Source of the DNA: Cylicocyclus nassatus | Lineage: Eukaryota > Nematoda > Chromadorea > Rhabditida > Strongylidae | Length of the DNA stretch: 64,000 bases | Direction: 5' to 3' | Assembly (NCBI GenBank): GCA_958299035.1 | Contig: CATQJL010000112.1 | Location: forward strand, 61,363,823-61,427,822 | Part shown: piece by piece, positions 10,087-21,539 of the stretch | Layout of the letters: each line of letters opens with the position of its first letter | How positions within the stretch are numbered: the stretch's first letter is position 1 | Translations under genes and position numbers: made by a program | The notes under the pieces: generated by a model | Databases searched by the model: none | What the model saw: the letters and a program-made list of their open reading frames with translations, nothing else | What the model was told of the DNA's origin: nothing

Positions 10087-12168
10087 TCAAGTATAGAATT
10101 TCTTTCCACTTTGCGCATGATCTTTGAGTAGTTGGCAAGGTGTGAACGGGAAAGATAAGCTTCAAAAACTTGCGAAAATCTAGACTAGCAAAGGCAACTC
10201 TCCTTTTTTGGACCAATTTCAGCAAAGGAAAAAACAAACGTGCCTGGTCAGATGTATAAGCAGATGCATATTTGTTCATAGAATCCTCGAGCTTCTTTGC
10301 ACCGTAGAGATCCACAAATCGGAACGGACCACCCCAGAATGGAGGAAATCCTATACCAAAAACGGATGCGATGTCACCGTCGGTCTAAACCAAACGACTT
10401 ATAATCCGATTATATGGAGAATTCATAATAGAGTCTTACAGGGCGAAATCACTCCTTCCTCCAAGCATAGCAGCGCTTCATTCACAAATCGAGTGGCAAG
10501 ACGTAATTGTCGATCTTCTGTAGACGAGGCTCGGTGGTGTAAGCTTGTACTTCTGGATGATTTTAACCGCATCTTCGTTAATCTTCTTCTTCCCTTTGTT
10601 TTCGTATACATATATCCCTAGAAAGGAACGATGCGGTTCTAAGTTGATATGTGAATGATCACTACGTCAGTCTTATCCACCAAAACTACTTTTGGCATGA
10701 AGGGAGCGCAACCAAGAATTCCATAGACAAAAGGAATTCGCATCAAGCGCGGAATTCGAAGCTAGACTGTAATTTCTTTTTTGCAAAAAACTTCAACAAT
10801 GCTTAACCTTATTAGTGTAAGCAATTCTTCGGAGCACTCTTAATTCAATATTCCAAAACGTTTTTCAAGTGACCATTACCAGTCTTTCTTCCTTTGAAAC
10901 CAGCCATTTTTTCTAGCAGCTCAACCGAACCACCATGTGCACGTGGTCCTAATGCCTTACCCAAGAATACAGTCACATGACCATAAACGTCCACATCAAC
11001 CTATGAAGGTGATATGTAAAGTACAAAACGAAGATAACACCGGAGCAAGGTACCTCATCGGCTAAAATAGCAGCTCCCACAGGGAAACCGAATTGTTTGG
11101 TGAGTCTATCCAATTTCTGAGGTAAAACACCTTCTTGCAAGATGCGGACCACTTCAGACATCATTGGTCCTAGGCAGCGCACCACGAAGAATCCGGGGCA
11201 ATCCTGAAGCATACCGTATTCCAGGAAATTCTTCTGTCTCATTCGGAGTGGGCCCGATTCAAGCGGATTGGGTCACCGCGCTGCCGCGTTGCCTAATCCT
11301 GCGCCGCATTTGCGGACGTGTTCTCTGACATTTTCTCACGAATAAATTAACGAGTGAAGCTTGCCTTTGTGCCCTTTCGCACGCTCAGGCGTGAAAAATG
11401 ATCAGGCTGCACGTTCGAGAACGCAGCGCACGTGCAAGGGAGGCGGCCGCACGGGACCCGAGCCGCTTTAGTCGGGGTCATTCCGGATAAGACAGAGGAT
11501 ATCTACTATAAAATGAATATTCTAAACCTTTACGACCACAACAGTTTTGCCTTGTTTTAGACCAAGCTGTGCCGCAGTAGCGAGGGTTTCCTTTGATGTC
11601 TCATCGTGAACGATGATTTTTAGGAGTTGCATTTTTTCCACAGGAGAAAAGTAATGCATCCTAATAACCTAAATAAATAATAAATTTTCAAAAATTCCAA
11701 TAAAAAGAGTAATAATACTTTGTCTGGATGTGATGAGGCTTTTGCAATATCTTTGATTGGTAGAGCAGATGTGTTGGATGCAATTATGGTATCCTGAAAT
11801 CAAAATAATTGCTAAAAATTGCAAACCATAAATTTCACCCACCTTCCCAACGATCCCTTCGACTTGTTTGATAACTTTGTGTTTCAGTTCCAAGTCCTCA
11901 AACACAGCTTCGATCACAATATCTGCGTTTTTCATAGCATTATAATCACAGGTAGCCACGAGATTTGTTACTATCCTGGAATTTTTAACATTCCGATTCA
12001 CAAGATACCATGAGCATCGCAACGCATCTTTACATAATGCTTTTTTAAAATGTTTTGGACATACTTTTTTTGAAAGACTTACTTTTCTTTCTCTAGTTTG
12101 TTAATCTTCTTTCGTTTAACTTGACTATCAAGATGATTGGCAATTTGATTTTCGCCTCGTTCTAATCC
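10087..12168 (-). pseudogene. HADHA: HADHA 3'-half copy, broken
   Basis: Copy of the last ten HADHA exons: 12168-12083, 11975-11843, 11793-11719, 11668-11528, 11203-11054, 11000-10874, fused 10617-10440, 10384-10244, 10146-10087. The parts encoding the hydratase half, the NAD motif and the transit peptide are absent because the duplication ends upstream. Lesions compared with the gene at 56538-63645: a 60-base deletion near 10526 removes one intron plus five coding bases (frameshift); two bases are missing near 10444 (second frameshift); the last acceptor reads CCCG instead of CCAG; one conserved Gly before the catalytic-histidine motif is Arg ([10 protein letters not shown]). There is also an in-frame loss of two codons around 10900. 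A functional enzyme cannot be made from this copy. Confidence 0.93.
11245..11484. mobile_element. MITE in a HADHA intron, copy A
   Basis: About 240 bp with imperfect 30-bp inverted ends (GGAGTGGGCCCGATTCAAGC against GGAATGACCCCGACTAAAGC). The copy at 59645-59877 has the same position, so it predates the duplication. Confidence 0.65.
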
Positions 12169-12530
12169 CTGAATTAGAAAAAATGTATTGAGTATGGATC
12201 AAGACCATCAAATGTTTATTTTGTCCTTTTCTTGGAAAATCACCACTTCTTTTGAGCAAATTGTTTAAAAAATGTAAATAAAATCGTTCTGGTATTTTTT
12301 GTCCCCACTATATGAAAGCTTCAAGTTTTCAAGAACACACGAGAACTGGTCCTCGACAGAAGATCGCTTTTACATATAGGCAATACATCACACGCAGAGA
12401 CAGGTGCCAGTACCAAAGCTGTGGGCGTCTCTTGCCATCGGATGCACTATAATATCCCTGAACGTATGCTGTCTCTCCCAAACACATACTATCTGCGCGG
12501 ACATAACGGCGCCCAGTCTTTGCTTGTGAT

Positions 12531-13673
12531 CCTTATCGCATGAGGAGGGTCCAGTTGCTGAAGGAATCCAGAAAAAGGAATGCGAAAATATAACGGCGCT
12601 CAGTGGTGGCGAGAGGAGAGGCCAGTAGCCAATTATGCCGGCGAGAGATTTGCTTGCACTATGGGTCCTGCGGCGGAGCGGAGATTTTTCAGCTTTGAGC
12701 TAAGCGGCTTAGAATTGGCACAGGGGTGTATGTGAGCATGCTGATCACAAATCCAATGAATTTCGGAATTATCGATTACTTATCGGCCACCATAATCAAT
12801 TTCGTAGCTGCACTTACTAAGTGTTGAAATAGCAATGTGTCATGGTAGCTGGAATGGTTGTGTACGGAATCGCTCTAGCTATCGATCTCTCTTTCGTTGA
12901 GTTCCACTTGCAAGACGATTACAGTTTTGATATCATCGAACGGCTTTCTGTTACCCTCACTCTACAAATATCCAACATTTAGCCTCCTTTTGGAAAGATC
13001 GTATTCCTTTCACACACAAGTTTTCTATGAAAAACTCTCTTTCGAAGGCTTGGGGTAAAGGCTGATTGTTTAACGAAAGAATTGAGTATTCCATGAATTA
13101 TGGTATTGAAGGGGGACGGTTAGATTTGGGAAAGAACAATCATCGTGCGCACACATCTCAACAAAATTCACAAATCTGCCGATAAAGCCAAAAAACCCAA
13201 CACTTAAATCAACGCTCCTTATTTTTGTCATTTGGATGGGAGCTGAAGCTTTTTATTCAACATACAAATAATTAGCATAGCATACTGCCCCTCCTTTCAG
13301 AATCACTTTGACTGGAAATAATTGGGAGATTTTCACTATTGATGATGCGTTGATGCGTTTTTTTTCCACAGCTACGCCATGTAATACATAAATGATGAAT
13401 ATCTAAATAAAATAACTGTCATTATAGACTTTTCCTATACGTTCGAGATCGTCTTATGCATGGGTAGCTTCGATTTGTTCAACGAACGCAGTTTTGTGAT
13501 CACCAGGTTGTTGCGATAGCCGAAATTTCCGGGTTTTGACTATGTCGCGTAGTTTAGTACGTCGTCCGAAACCAACTGCAATCCTTAATTGAAAGTAACT
13601 CCACACCCTCAAAGGAGAAAGCAGTTGAACAATGAAAGATTTCAATTTATTTTTTGCTGTTGTTGTCAAAATA
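12531..13673. other. Intergenic, no gene seen
   Basis: Immediately right of copy A. Contains one copy of the dispersed motif (GGCACAGGGGTGTATGTGAG, then CATGCTGATCAC near 12720-12755). Otherwise AT-rich without supported coding. Confidence 0.6.
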
Positions 13674-14689
13674 TTAGGTTGTCCCGAAAGTTTTATCCGT
13701 TTTTTCAACCTATCATAAAAATACGTGGAACAAAGATAGGGAAACGCTCTAAACACTACCCGACGCATCTTTTCCTCCTCTTTCTAACTGTCAAGCCCAC
13801 ATGCCAATTACTCTTTTGCTCACTGAGATAAACGCCGAAATTTCGAACCCATGGTTTTTACTATGTTCAAGTTTGGCAATTTTTCACAATCTTCATTTTC
13901 AACTTTTGGAAGACCTTTGATAGCTCTCAGATAGAGTAAGTAAAGGGCAATGCAATGTAATTATGTGGCATATCTAGCTGGCTTTTCAATATTTTCAAAG
14001 ATAATTTTTTCAAAAGTCTTCACTTTTGCGAAGTTCTAAAATACAGAAACGCCTCGAACACTAACAAATCATCGGATTTTGAAGCTTTCAAAACGATTAC
14101 GATTATTCACTATTTTTACGAAGCAAATGAGCGTTTACCGCTTCGAAATATAAGATTTTGCATTTTACATGTACACGCTGGGGTGGGATCAAATTCAAGA
14201 ATTATGAAAATTTTGTCGCCAAAGACCCCGCAAATTGGAGAGAAAATGCACTCACTGGAAAGAGGAGGAAAAGCTGCATCGAATAACACCTTAGTTGTGC
14301 GCCGTTTCATGATCTCTAGCTTTTGGCATCACCAAAAGTGGAATTTGATAGCATCAAAAAATAATTCTAAAAAACTTTTAAGGCTGGCTATAAATGCCGC
14401 AAAATTGCATTATATTGCCCTTTGTTTGCTCTATCTAACTGTTGCCAAAGCTTTTCCGAAAGTCAAAAATAAAGATTGTGAAAAATTGCACTTGGGCATA
14501 GTAAAAAACCATGGGTCCATAATTCGGCGTTTATCTCAGTGAACAAAAGATAAAATCGGCATTGAAGCATGACAGTTAGAAAGAGAAGGAAAAGATGCGT
14601 CGGATAGTGCTTAGAGCGTTTCCCTATCCTCGTTCCACGCGTTTTTATGATAGGTTGAAAAAACGGACAAAACTTTCGGGACAACCTAA
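13674..14689. mobile_element. Mariner-like non-autonomous element, 1016 bp
   Basis: Ends TTAGGTTGTCCCGAAAGTTT and exact complement-type counterpart, flanked by TA at 13672-13673 and 14690-14691. The end sequence and TA target are typical of mariner. Inverted repeats extend some 250 bases inward (CCATGGTTTTTACTATG near 13848 pairs with 14500-14516). No transposase frame. Confidence 0.88.
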
Positions 14690-14785
14690 TATGAGTGCAA
14701 CTGCTAATCGCACCGAATTCGCAAGCGGTATTGCGAGCATTTACTTTGGACGAAGTCTGATTTCAGTTTGACACTTTTATAGACA

Positions 14786-15600
14786 ATATCTTCATTCAGT
14801 CTCCATGTTTCATGATCCATCAAGAGAAAATGCTTTTGAAAGGTTTAATTATTGGAAAATACTTTTGCCCAAAAAGAAAACAGCAGGGCGAAAATGGTCT
14901 CCTTGGAAAGGACCAGGGAATTCATGGGCGCGAAGTTTTCGAAGTTCCCAGGTTTTGTAAATCAATCTTGACATTTGTTGAAAGAACTTTTAGAACTTCT
15001 CACTGAGGAATTCCTACTTTTGCCCAAAAAGATAACAGCAGGGCAACATGGTCTCGCTGGGAGAAAAGACTAGGGGATCTATGGGCGCAAAATTGGAGTT
15101 ACAAGGTTTTACAAACTAATTTTGAAATTTGTCGAAGGAACTTTCTTTTCTCACTGAGGAATTCCTACTTTTGCCCAAAAAGATAACAGCAGGGCAACAT
15201 AGTCTCGCTGGGAGAAAAGACTAGGGGATCTATGGGCGCAAAATTGAAGTTCAAAGGTTTTACAAGCTAATTTTGAAATTTGTCGAAAGAACTTTTAGGT
15301 TTTTTCTCACTGAGAATTTCCTACTTTTGCTCAAAAAGAAACAGCAGGGTGAACAAGGTCTCGTTGGTAGATAAGACCAGGGACTTCATACGGCTTCAAA
15401 ATTTTCTTAAAAATCCCAATTTTTTCCAATCAATCTCCCAATTCCAACAGACAATCTATTAAAGTCTATTGAAAAATGCTTGGATTCAGCTAAACTAACG
15501 AACATCCTACTTCTGCTCCCAAACAAAGAACAAAGCAGGGCGAACTTGGTCTCGCTGGCGGGAAGGAGAGGGACTCCATGCGGCAGAACTTTACCTCAAA
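14786..15600. repeat. Tandem repeat, period about 155 bases
   Basis: Units begin near 14861, 15016, 15168, 15323 and 15510 with ACTTTTGCCCAAAAAGA followed by ACAGCAGGG, then GGTCTC and a GGGA block. The two central units are nearly identical; outer ones decay, and traces continue to about 15700 and possibly 16050. Confidence 0.8.
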
Positions 15601-15699
15601 CTAAGGATGGTTACAGTAAAAGTCAAAAGAGAAGATACCCCTGCGTTCTTCTACCTTGAAAAATCCTACTATTGCTCCCTCCCCCCCCCTCCTTTTGAG

Positions 15700-18650
15700 C
15701 TTGATAGGAAAGACGGAATGACTTATAGTTATTTTCGAGCTATTCGCAAAGAGATTCTTTTCTATGGAAATATTTTTGTGAAATATGGTGAGAACTGCTT
15801 TCAATGAATTTGTGTACTTGAAGAAAACCCAAAGGTTTTGCAAAATTGTCTTGTAGGAAATTCTTGCACTCGAATTTTCACTAATACTCTGGAAGATTCC
15901 ATTTTGGTAATGCGCAAAGCTCATTTTCGCTGGAAAAAACGACTTGATAATAAGTGCAGCAGGACATGAAATACCTTTCGCACTTAGTTTCTGCAATTTT
16001 TTGACTACTCTGAAAAAATTGCTTGAATGAGAAGTGCAATTCCGGTCTCGCTGGCGGCTCGACAATCCTACTGTAGAATGCTTTTACGAAAGAAATTTTC
16101 AAGCTTGATTTTTTGAAAATTGTCAAATACTGTGAAAAAATTCCATTTCTGCTCTCAGGATTGTAGTGTAAACTTTGATTTTGCTGGAAAACGCAATTCA
16201 ATGCTTTATGAGACAAGACAGCATTACAAGGACCTTTTCATTTTGCTTTTGATGAAGATGCTGAAGATGCTTTTGATGCTTTTGATGCTTTTGATGCTTT
16301 TTTTGCATGGCCTCTTACGGATTTGGAAAACAAATCCTGTATTCTTTATAGGAAGAACTTGTGAAGAAAATATTGGTACTTCTTATAAAAGAAAGGGTAC
16401 CTAAAGGAAATCTGAAAGGTCACTTTGAAATGGTGTTTGAAAGTGAAGGAATTCTTACAATTTCAATTTGGATTATCAACAAGAAAGGGATTCCGACTCA
16501 CTTCTGACCGAATTTCCTAAAATTTAGAAGGAAATGCTTGCACTTTACGATTTCGAGTGGGAGGAGGCCTTGTCACTTTTCGCAAGAAGGCCTCGGAGCA
16601 TCAAAGAAGTTTTTATGCATGGATGGATTTTGTAGTATTATAAAGTCTCTGCTTGTTTAGTAAGAAAACTGAAGGATGCTCAAGGGGTTCCGTTTTTTGA
16701 CAGAAATTCAGAGTTGTAGGAAAGTTGAATCTTTTGTTAGAACTTTCAACGATAAGAAAGAAATGGCGGTAGTTTAGGCAAAGTGTTTTCTAACGGGTGC
16801 GTGTTGCTCGTTGAGAGAACATGATAAAAAAATTTTTTGGCATTGCTTGGGACTGGAGAAATGTAAAAAATGCGGCGATACTGTTCACAGAGTTTCAGAT
16901 GTGTGGAAGGCTCCGCATCTTCTCTGGTAGGAGGCCGCGAGGTCCAGAAAAGTTCAAAACTCTGAAGATTTTTGGGAGTGCTTAGAAAATGTTGTAGTTT
17001 TGATAGGAAAGCTTTTGGAGGCATCGAGCGAGTTCCGCGTCCTTCTGCGAAGGACAGAGGCCTTGAAGTATCATAGTTATGTGCATGTGCATGAAATTTC
17101 AGAATTACAAAAAATTCCGCTACTCCCGAAAAAGTATCCAATAGATTTCGGTTGGGTACCTACTAGATTTCGCTTCACTTTTAAAAAAGCCTTGTATTAT
17201 CAAAACTTTTGGATTCATAACAAGGGTTTGTAGGCACGTGAAAAAAGTGACGGCGGTTCTAAAATAGGGCTGAGGGGCGTTTTGCGAACTCCGCGTTATT
17301 TAAGGAAAAGATTAAATATAAAAGGAAAATTTATAGCACTAGGATTGAGGATGTAAAGGAAAGGCTGTATTGTGGAAAAATAGTGATCAATGCTATCGCT
17401 TCAACTCTGACAGAAGCGCTAAGGTGCGAAAGGAATTCTCCAATGCATGGACTTCTGGGGAAGTGAAAAGAATTCGTACCCTTGCTGAAACTTCAGGGGA
17501 GCGCACTTGAATTTTTCTCACTTTGCTGAGAAAGCCTTGTTTGGGAAAAATTGGCAGAACTTTTCGAATAACCCATAGTTAATCCGATATAACTTCGGTC
17601 AGACTACATATTAGTGCTTAAAAACAACACAATTTACAAACAAACAATTTAAACAAACAAGCCGCATATTTTCAACACATTGAGGAACACCATTACTCTC
17701 ATTGGAATGGCTACTAATCTGTGTCAAACCAACTTTGGGAGTTTTCTTTTATGCTGGATCTAGATACAACCTCTACTGTTTTTGCCAGCATTCTGACGCT
17801 ACTGTAGGCGTACTGTGGATGCGCGTGATTTTATCTAAAAATGTTGGCTGGTCCGAGAAAGGTTTTGGTCGTCAATGTGTTAATAGTCTCGTTTGTTATT
17901 GTGCCGTAAGCACATGAAACAAATAGTTTTTTTTTCAAATGTCTTTTTTCAAGGTCATCATTTAGTAGTATCCACTGTTTACTGTAAAAACGGACGCTTT
18001 GAGAAATGAGAGCCTATCGTTAGTGTGCAAATAAGTGTAGCCTTGATTCTCACTAATGTATTGGCCTCAACCCACTTGTTAGCGACCCGTAGGGTCGGTA
18101 GTAATATATTATATATAACTTGACACACTGAGTATAAACTCAGTTGCGCCCGCCACAGCTGTGCGGGCTACTGGTCTTATAGTGGACTGAGGTTGGCACT
18201 CTCTTTTGCTTTTCAGTACATTGCACCAGAGAAGGTTTATACGGGCAACGTTTGACAAGACGTTTGGCGGTGTAGCGAAAGTACGAATACCTACGATTCT
18301 TTTCAGACTCCTGACGAAGACGAACTGTTCGAAACGTTGAGTCAATAAAGTTCCACAATTAACTTGGTTTCGGCATAAGAAAATCCTACACAATGTCTGG
18401 ATTTTCTTTATACGATAAACACCAATACATTTCTGACGATTAGCCACATCTACGCAAAGCAGAAACGATGGTAAGAAATCTTTGCGACAATTCAAGCGTT
18501 CTTCAAAGAATCAATCTGTAAACATAAATATGGTCTATCTATGGAAAACAAATCCTCTAACACGCGTTATTCTCATATTGCGGTGGATAAGTGACTGACT
18601 GCACACATGAGTATTGCCTCATTGCATACGATCTGGGAGACTGTCGTTGT
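15700..18650. other. Intergenic, no gene seen
   Basis: AT-rich; traces of the 155-base tandem unit to about 16050 and the GATGCTTTT array. Near 18300 the motif CTGACGAAGACG then CGAAACGTTGAGTC and AATAAA resembles the 3' region of Penelope- or LINE-type retroelements, but no reverse transcriptase frame is visible. Confidence 0.5.
16249..16306. repeat. Short tandem repeat (GATGCTTTT)
   Basis: Four to six units of GATGCTTTT following GATGAAGATGCTGAAGATGC. Confidence 0.8.
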
Positions 18651-18656
18651 TGTTAA

Positions 18657-19074
18657 ACGCAGCGTCCACCTAGAATTTGGCCCCCAAGTTTTCGTCATTC
18701 TGGGGCCTTTCTGTGACCCTGGTTACAGTTCCGAACTTCAAACTCTCCAAAATTTACAAAAAACCCAATCCCTGAGGACCCTGTCTTGACGGCGCGGACG
18801 AGTTTCAGATCGCTCGTTCCCGTCGGCATGCCAGCGGGGAGGAGCTGCAACTGTGTACAGCTCCTGCTCACTACCATGTCAATACGTGGCGGGAGCGGTC
18901 CCTGGCTGGGCGGAGTCTGATATCAGACTCCGCCCAGCCAGGGAATTCCAGACCCCTTATCTCCATTCAGAGACAACGTTAGAAGACCGGACCAATGCAG
19001 ATGCCCCTTTTCTGGAACCTACATTCAGGATCGACACTAATCGGAGGGGGTTAGGTTTAGCCTGGACACTGCCT
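18657..19074. mobile_element. TTAA-family MITE, 418 bp, with a central 46-bp palindrome
   Basis: Ends ACGCAGCGTCCACCTAG and, complemented, AGGCAGTGTCCAGGCTA, flanked by TTAA at 18653-18656 and 19075-19078. Contains the perfect palindrome 18899-18944. Confidence 0.72.
18899..18944. repeat. 46-bp perfect palindrome without loop
   Basis: Centre GATATC, arms TCCCTGGCTGGGCGGAGTCT and complement. It lies in the TTAA-family element 18657-19074. Confidence 0.92.
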
Positions 19075-19078
19075 TTAA

Positions 19079-20522
19079 TGGTCGAATAAGCCAGCTTGCC
19101 CTTTTGCTAGTTCGTAAACTCTTGGTACTGGTTTTATTGAACCTACGTCACGCATTTTTGTCTAGGTTTCTGGGCCATAGAGCCGACCAGGGATAGTCAG
19201 CCATTCCCATAAAAAACGAAACAAACGAAAAGACTGTGTTGCTAAGGGTACGGTGCACATACTTTTAATAACTAATGGAGCTAAGTCTTTCCTGTATCCA
19301 GAGAATAGATAAGAGGTCAGTCTGTTTTGTTCTTCATAGGTCTCGTTGTTTGGTCCTGAAGTTCATATTCAATTATGCTGTGTGTCGCGGTCTTCCCATA
19401 GGTACCTCTGCGATGCACACGCAGGGCTTGATGCTCTCAAATGGTTTATGAGCAATAAAACATTTTTAAGCTCAGAGAAGAGTACAATGGGACGTGGAAG
19501 TCTCCAAGCCCACCACAGGAGGAGCCTGTGCAAGAGTAGGACCTCTACAGCTTTTACAATTTCTAACGTTTCACTGCATGGATGCTAGTGCAAGAATCTC
19601 ACAGATGAATAGATGATAATGATTAAGGTCAAGCTTGCGGTGTGGCACGCCATACCTGAGGATCGTATTGAGGGATTAGGGTGGCGAGGGGTAATCGAGG
19701 TGGTATGCTGTTATAGATAACATGATATTTGTAAACAATTTCGGGCAGGCCCATTATAAAATACTAATACATTGATGTTTCCTACCATCGTAACGTACGG
19801 TGAGCATATACAAGAACCCTAGACGATTAAGAGCATCATTTTAGTAATTAGTATGTCAAATAACAACCTTGCAAGTTTAAGCGTTCTGGGGCTTTTACAT
19901 ATTGGGCCACCCAAATGAGATGGTCATTTTTTTGAACATGTTAGCAACTGATCAGGATCAGATCCCTTTCAAATAACAAGACTTCGGCTATCAAAAATAT
20001 TTGTTCTTGTCACCTTCCCTTGCGATTAACATAGTAACGCAGACTTAACATGTTACCGTAACCTAGTATTTTCGCTATATTTTCCACTCGCAGCAAGGAA
20101 AAACGACTATATCTTCCCCCAAGAAAAGCGATTTTGACGAATTTTTCAGAGGAGAAGGACTAGGAGTGGCAACGATATGAAAAACACAGATATTTGAATG
20201 CTTTAAAGGTAAGTTAATGGGGTGTAGCACACCCCCTTAAAAGATGTGGCAGCCACGGCTTTTCTGGGGGCTGTGCCACACCCAATTGTCTTACCATCGA
20301 AGAGAATTTTAGCAAACAAAGTATAAACAGTTCAATAGCAAAAATCATGTAGTTTTCTAGAAGCGATTAGAGCTTGATTCTTCTTATTTGGTTGGGCAAT
20401 GCTTGCTGGAAGCACAACCACTATAGGCGAAAAATGGATAAGTGAGGTTTTAGCTGGCTTAATCCATAGTTTCACGGTCATTTTATGCAGGATCATGGTA
20501 TGGGTAGGGAGTAAGCTTTATA
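19079..20522. other. Intergenic, no gene seen
   Basis: Holds one small foldback at about 20219-20282 (GGGTGTAGCACACCCCC facing GGGGGCTGTGCCACACCC). Nothing else supported. Confidence 0.5.
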
Positions 20523-21537
20523 TTAGGTCGTTCCGAAAGTAGCGTCGCTTTTTGCAAACGTATGCCACATCTCGTGGAACAAAGATGTGTAGATTCTGGT
20601 AGCATTTGATGCAGCATTTCAATCTCTTTCTAATGGTTATGAAGTTGTTGCAATACAATCAATGAGCTTCCAGAAAAGAGTTAAAAAATCTGCGACCTAT
20701 GCTTTTTGAGATAATTAAGTTTCACAATTTTTCTAAAATTTTATAACAAACCTCAAAAGGAGTCCAGGTAATGGATGGATGGAGCAAACCCTACAGGAAA
20801 CAGCACAACTTTTTTCTACTTTCCAGAGCTCGTCATAATTTTTGTGCAGATTTTTTGATGGAACTACCAAATTTTAGCAGGATCGTCTCAGACACAAATG
20901 CATCAAATGCCAACAAGTCTCCGGATTTTGAAACTTACAAAGATGGATTATGGTTTGGCAACAATTTTACAAACCAAACGAGCATTCACCGCTTCGGTTT
21001 AGCAACTTCCGAAAATTTCGGGTACACCTTGAGGTGCCTTGGAAAAGTTGAATTATGATGATTTTATCCCGGAAAACTTGATGAATCGGAAACAAAAAAC
21101 GACCGCTAGAAAGGGGAGAAAAAGCTGCATCGAATAACACCCGAGTCGCTTGCCGGTTGTTGCTTTGTGAGGTTTGACTTGACTAAATATGGAATTTGAT
21201 GGCACTGAGAAATTGATTGTAGAAACTCTAAGAAGCAAGCTAAGGAAGAGGAAAAATTACTCTATGTTTTATAGTGTTTGCTCTATCTACCTGCGACTTG
21301 TACTTTTGCGGAGATTAGGTACAAAAATTTAGAAAAATAGCCGAACTTGACCATGGCAAAAAGCATGAGTCAATGGTAATTTTTCGAAAGCTCATTGAAC
21401 ATTATGCAGTGAAATTAGAACCATTAGAAAGAGGATGAAATGCTGCATCGAATGCTCCTAAGATCCCTTGAAAATGTTGATTCCACGAATAGTGGCGTTC
21501 ATTCGAAAAAAACCACATTACTTTCTGAACGACCTAA
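20523..21537. mobile_element. Mariner-like non-autonomous element, 1015 bp
   Basis: Ends TTAGGTCGTTCCGAAAGTAG and, complemented, TTAGGTCGTTCAGAAAGTAA, flanked by TA at 20521-20522 and 21538-21539. Nearly the same length as 13674-14689, with shared CGTGGAACAAAGAT inside; no transposase. Confidence 0.85.
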
Positions 21538-21539
21538 TA

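Larger units (their letters stand above)
1..12530 (+). repeat. Segmental duplication, copy A
   Basis: This stretch aligns in the same orientation with 47104-60916. It begins inside the duplication, since base 1 already matches base 47104, so copy A continues to the left. It ends near 12530, where the match to about 60916 stops inside an intron of the HADHA gene. It holds a channel-like gene on the plus strand and exons 13-22 of a HADHA copy on the minus strand. Identity read by eye is uneven: 1305-2580 shows about three differences from B, and 8940-9420 about one, while 9600-12500 differs every 10-20 bases. Sequence only in A: 497-1304, the element at 3526-3852 and the element at 5797-6848. 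Confidence 0.97.

Noticed and set aside
14786..15600. A CRISPR-like array
   Set aside because: The period is about 155 bases with no short constant repeat and unique spacers; it is an ordinary tandem repeat in eukaryotic DNA.
17702..17917. A 71-codon cysteine-rich frame
   Set aside because: No splice-consistent neighbours, no motif I can name, and surrounding sequence looks non-coding.
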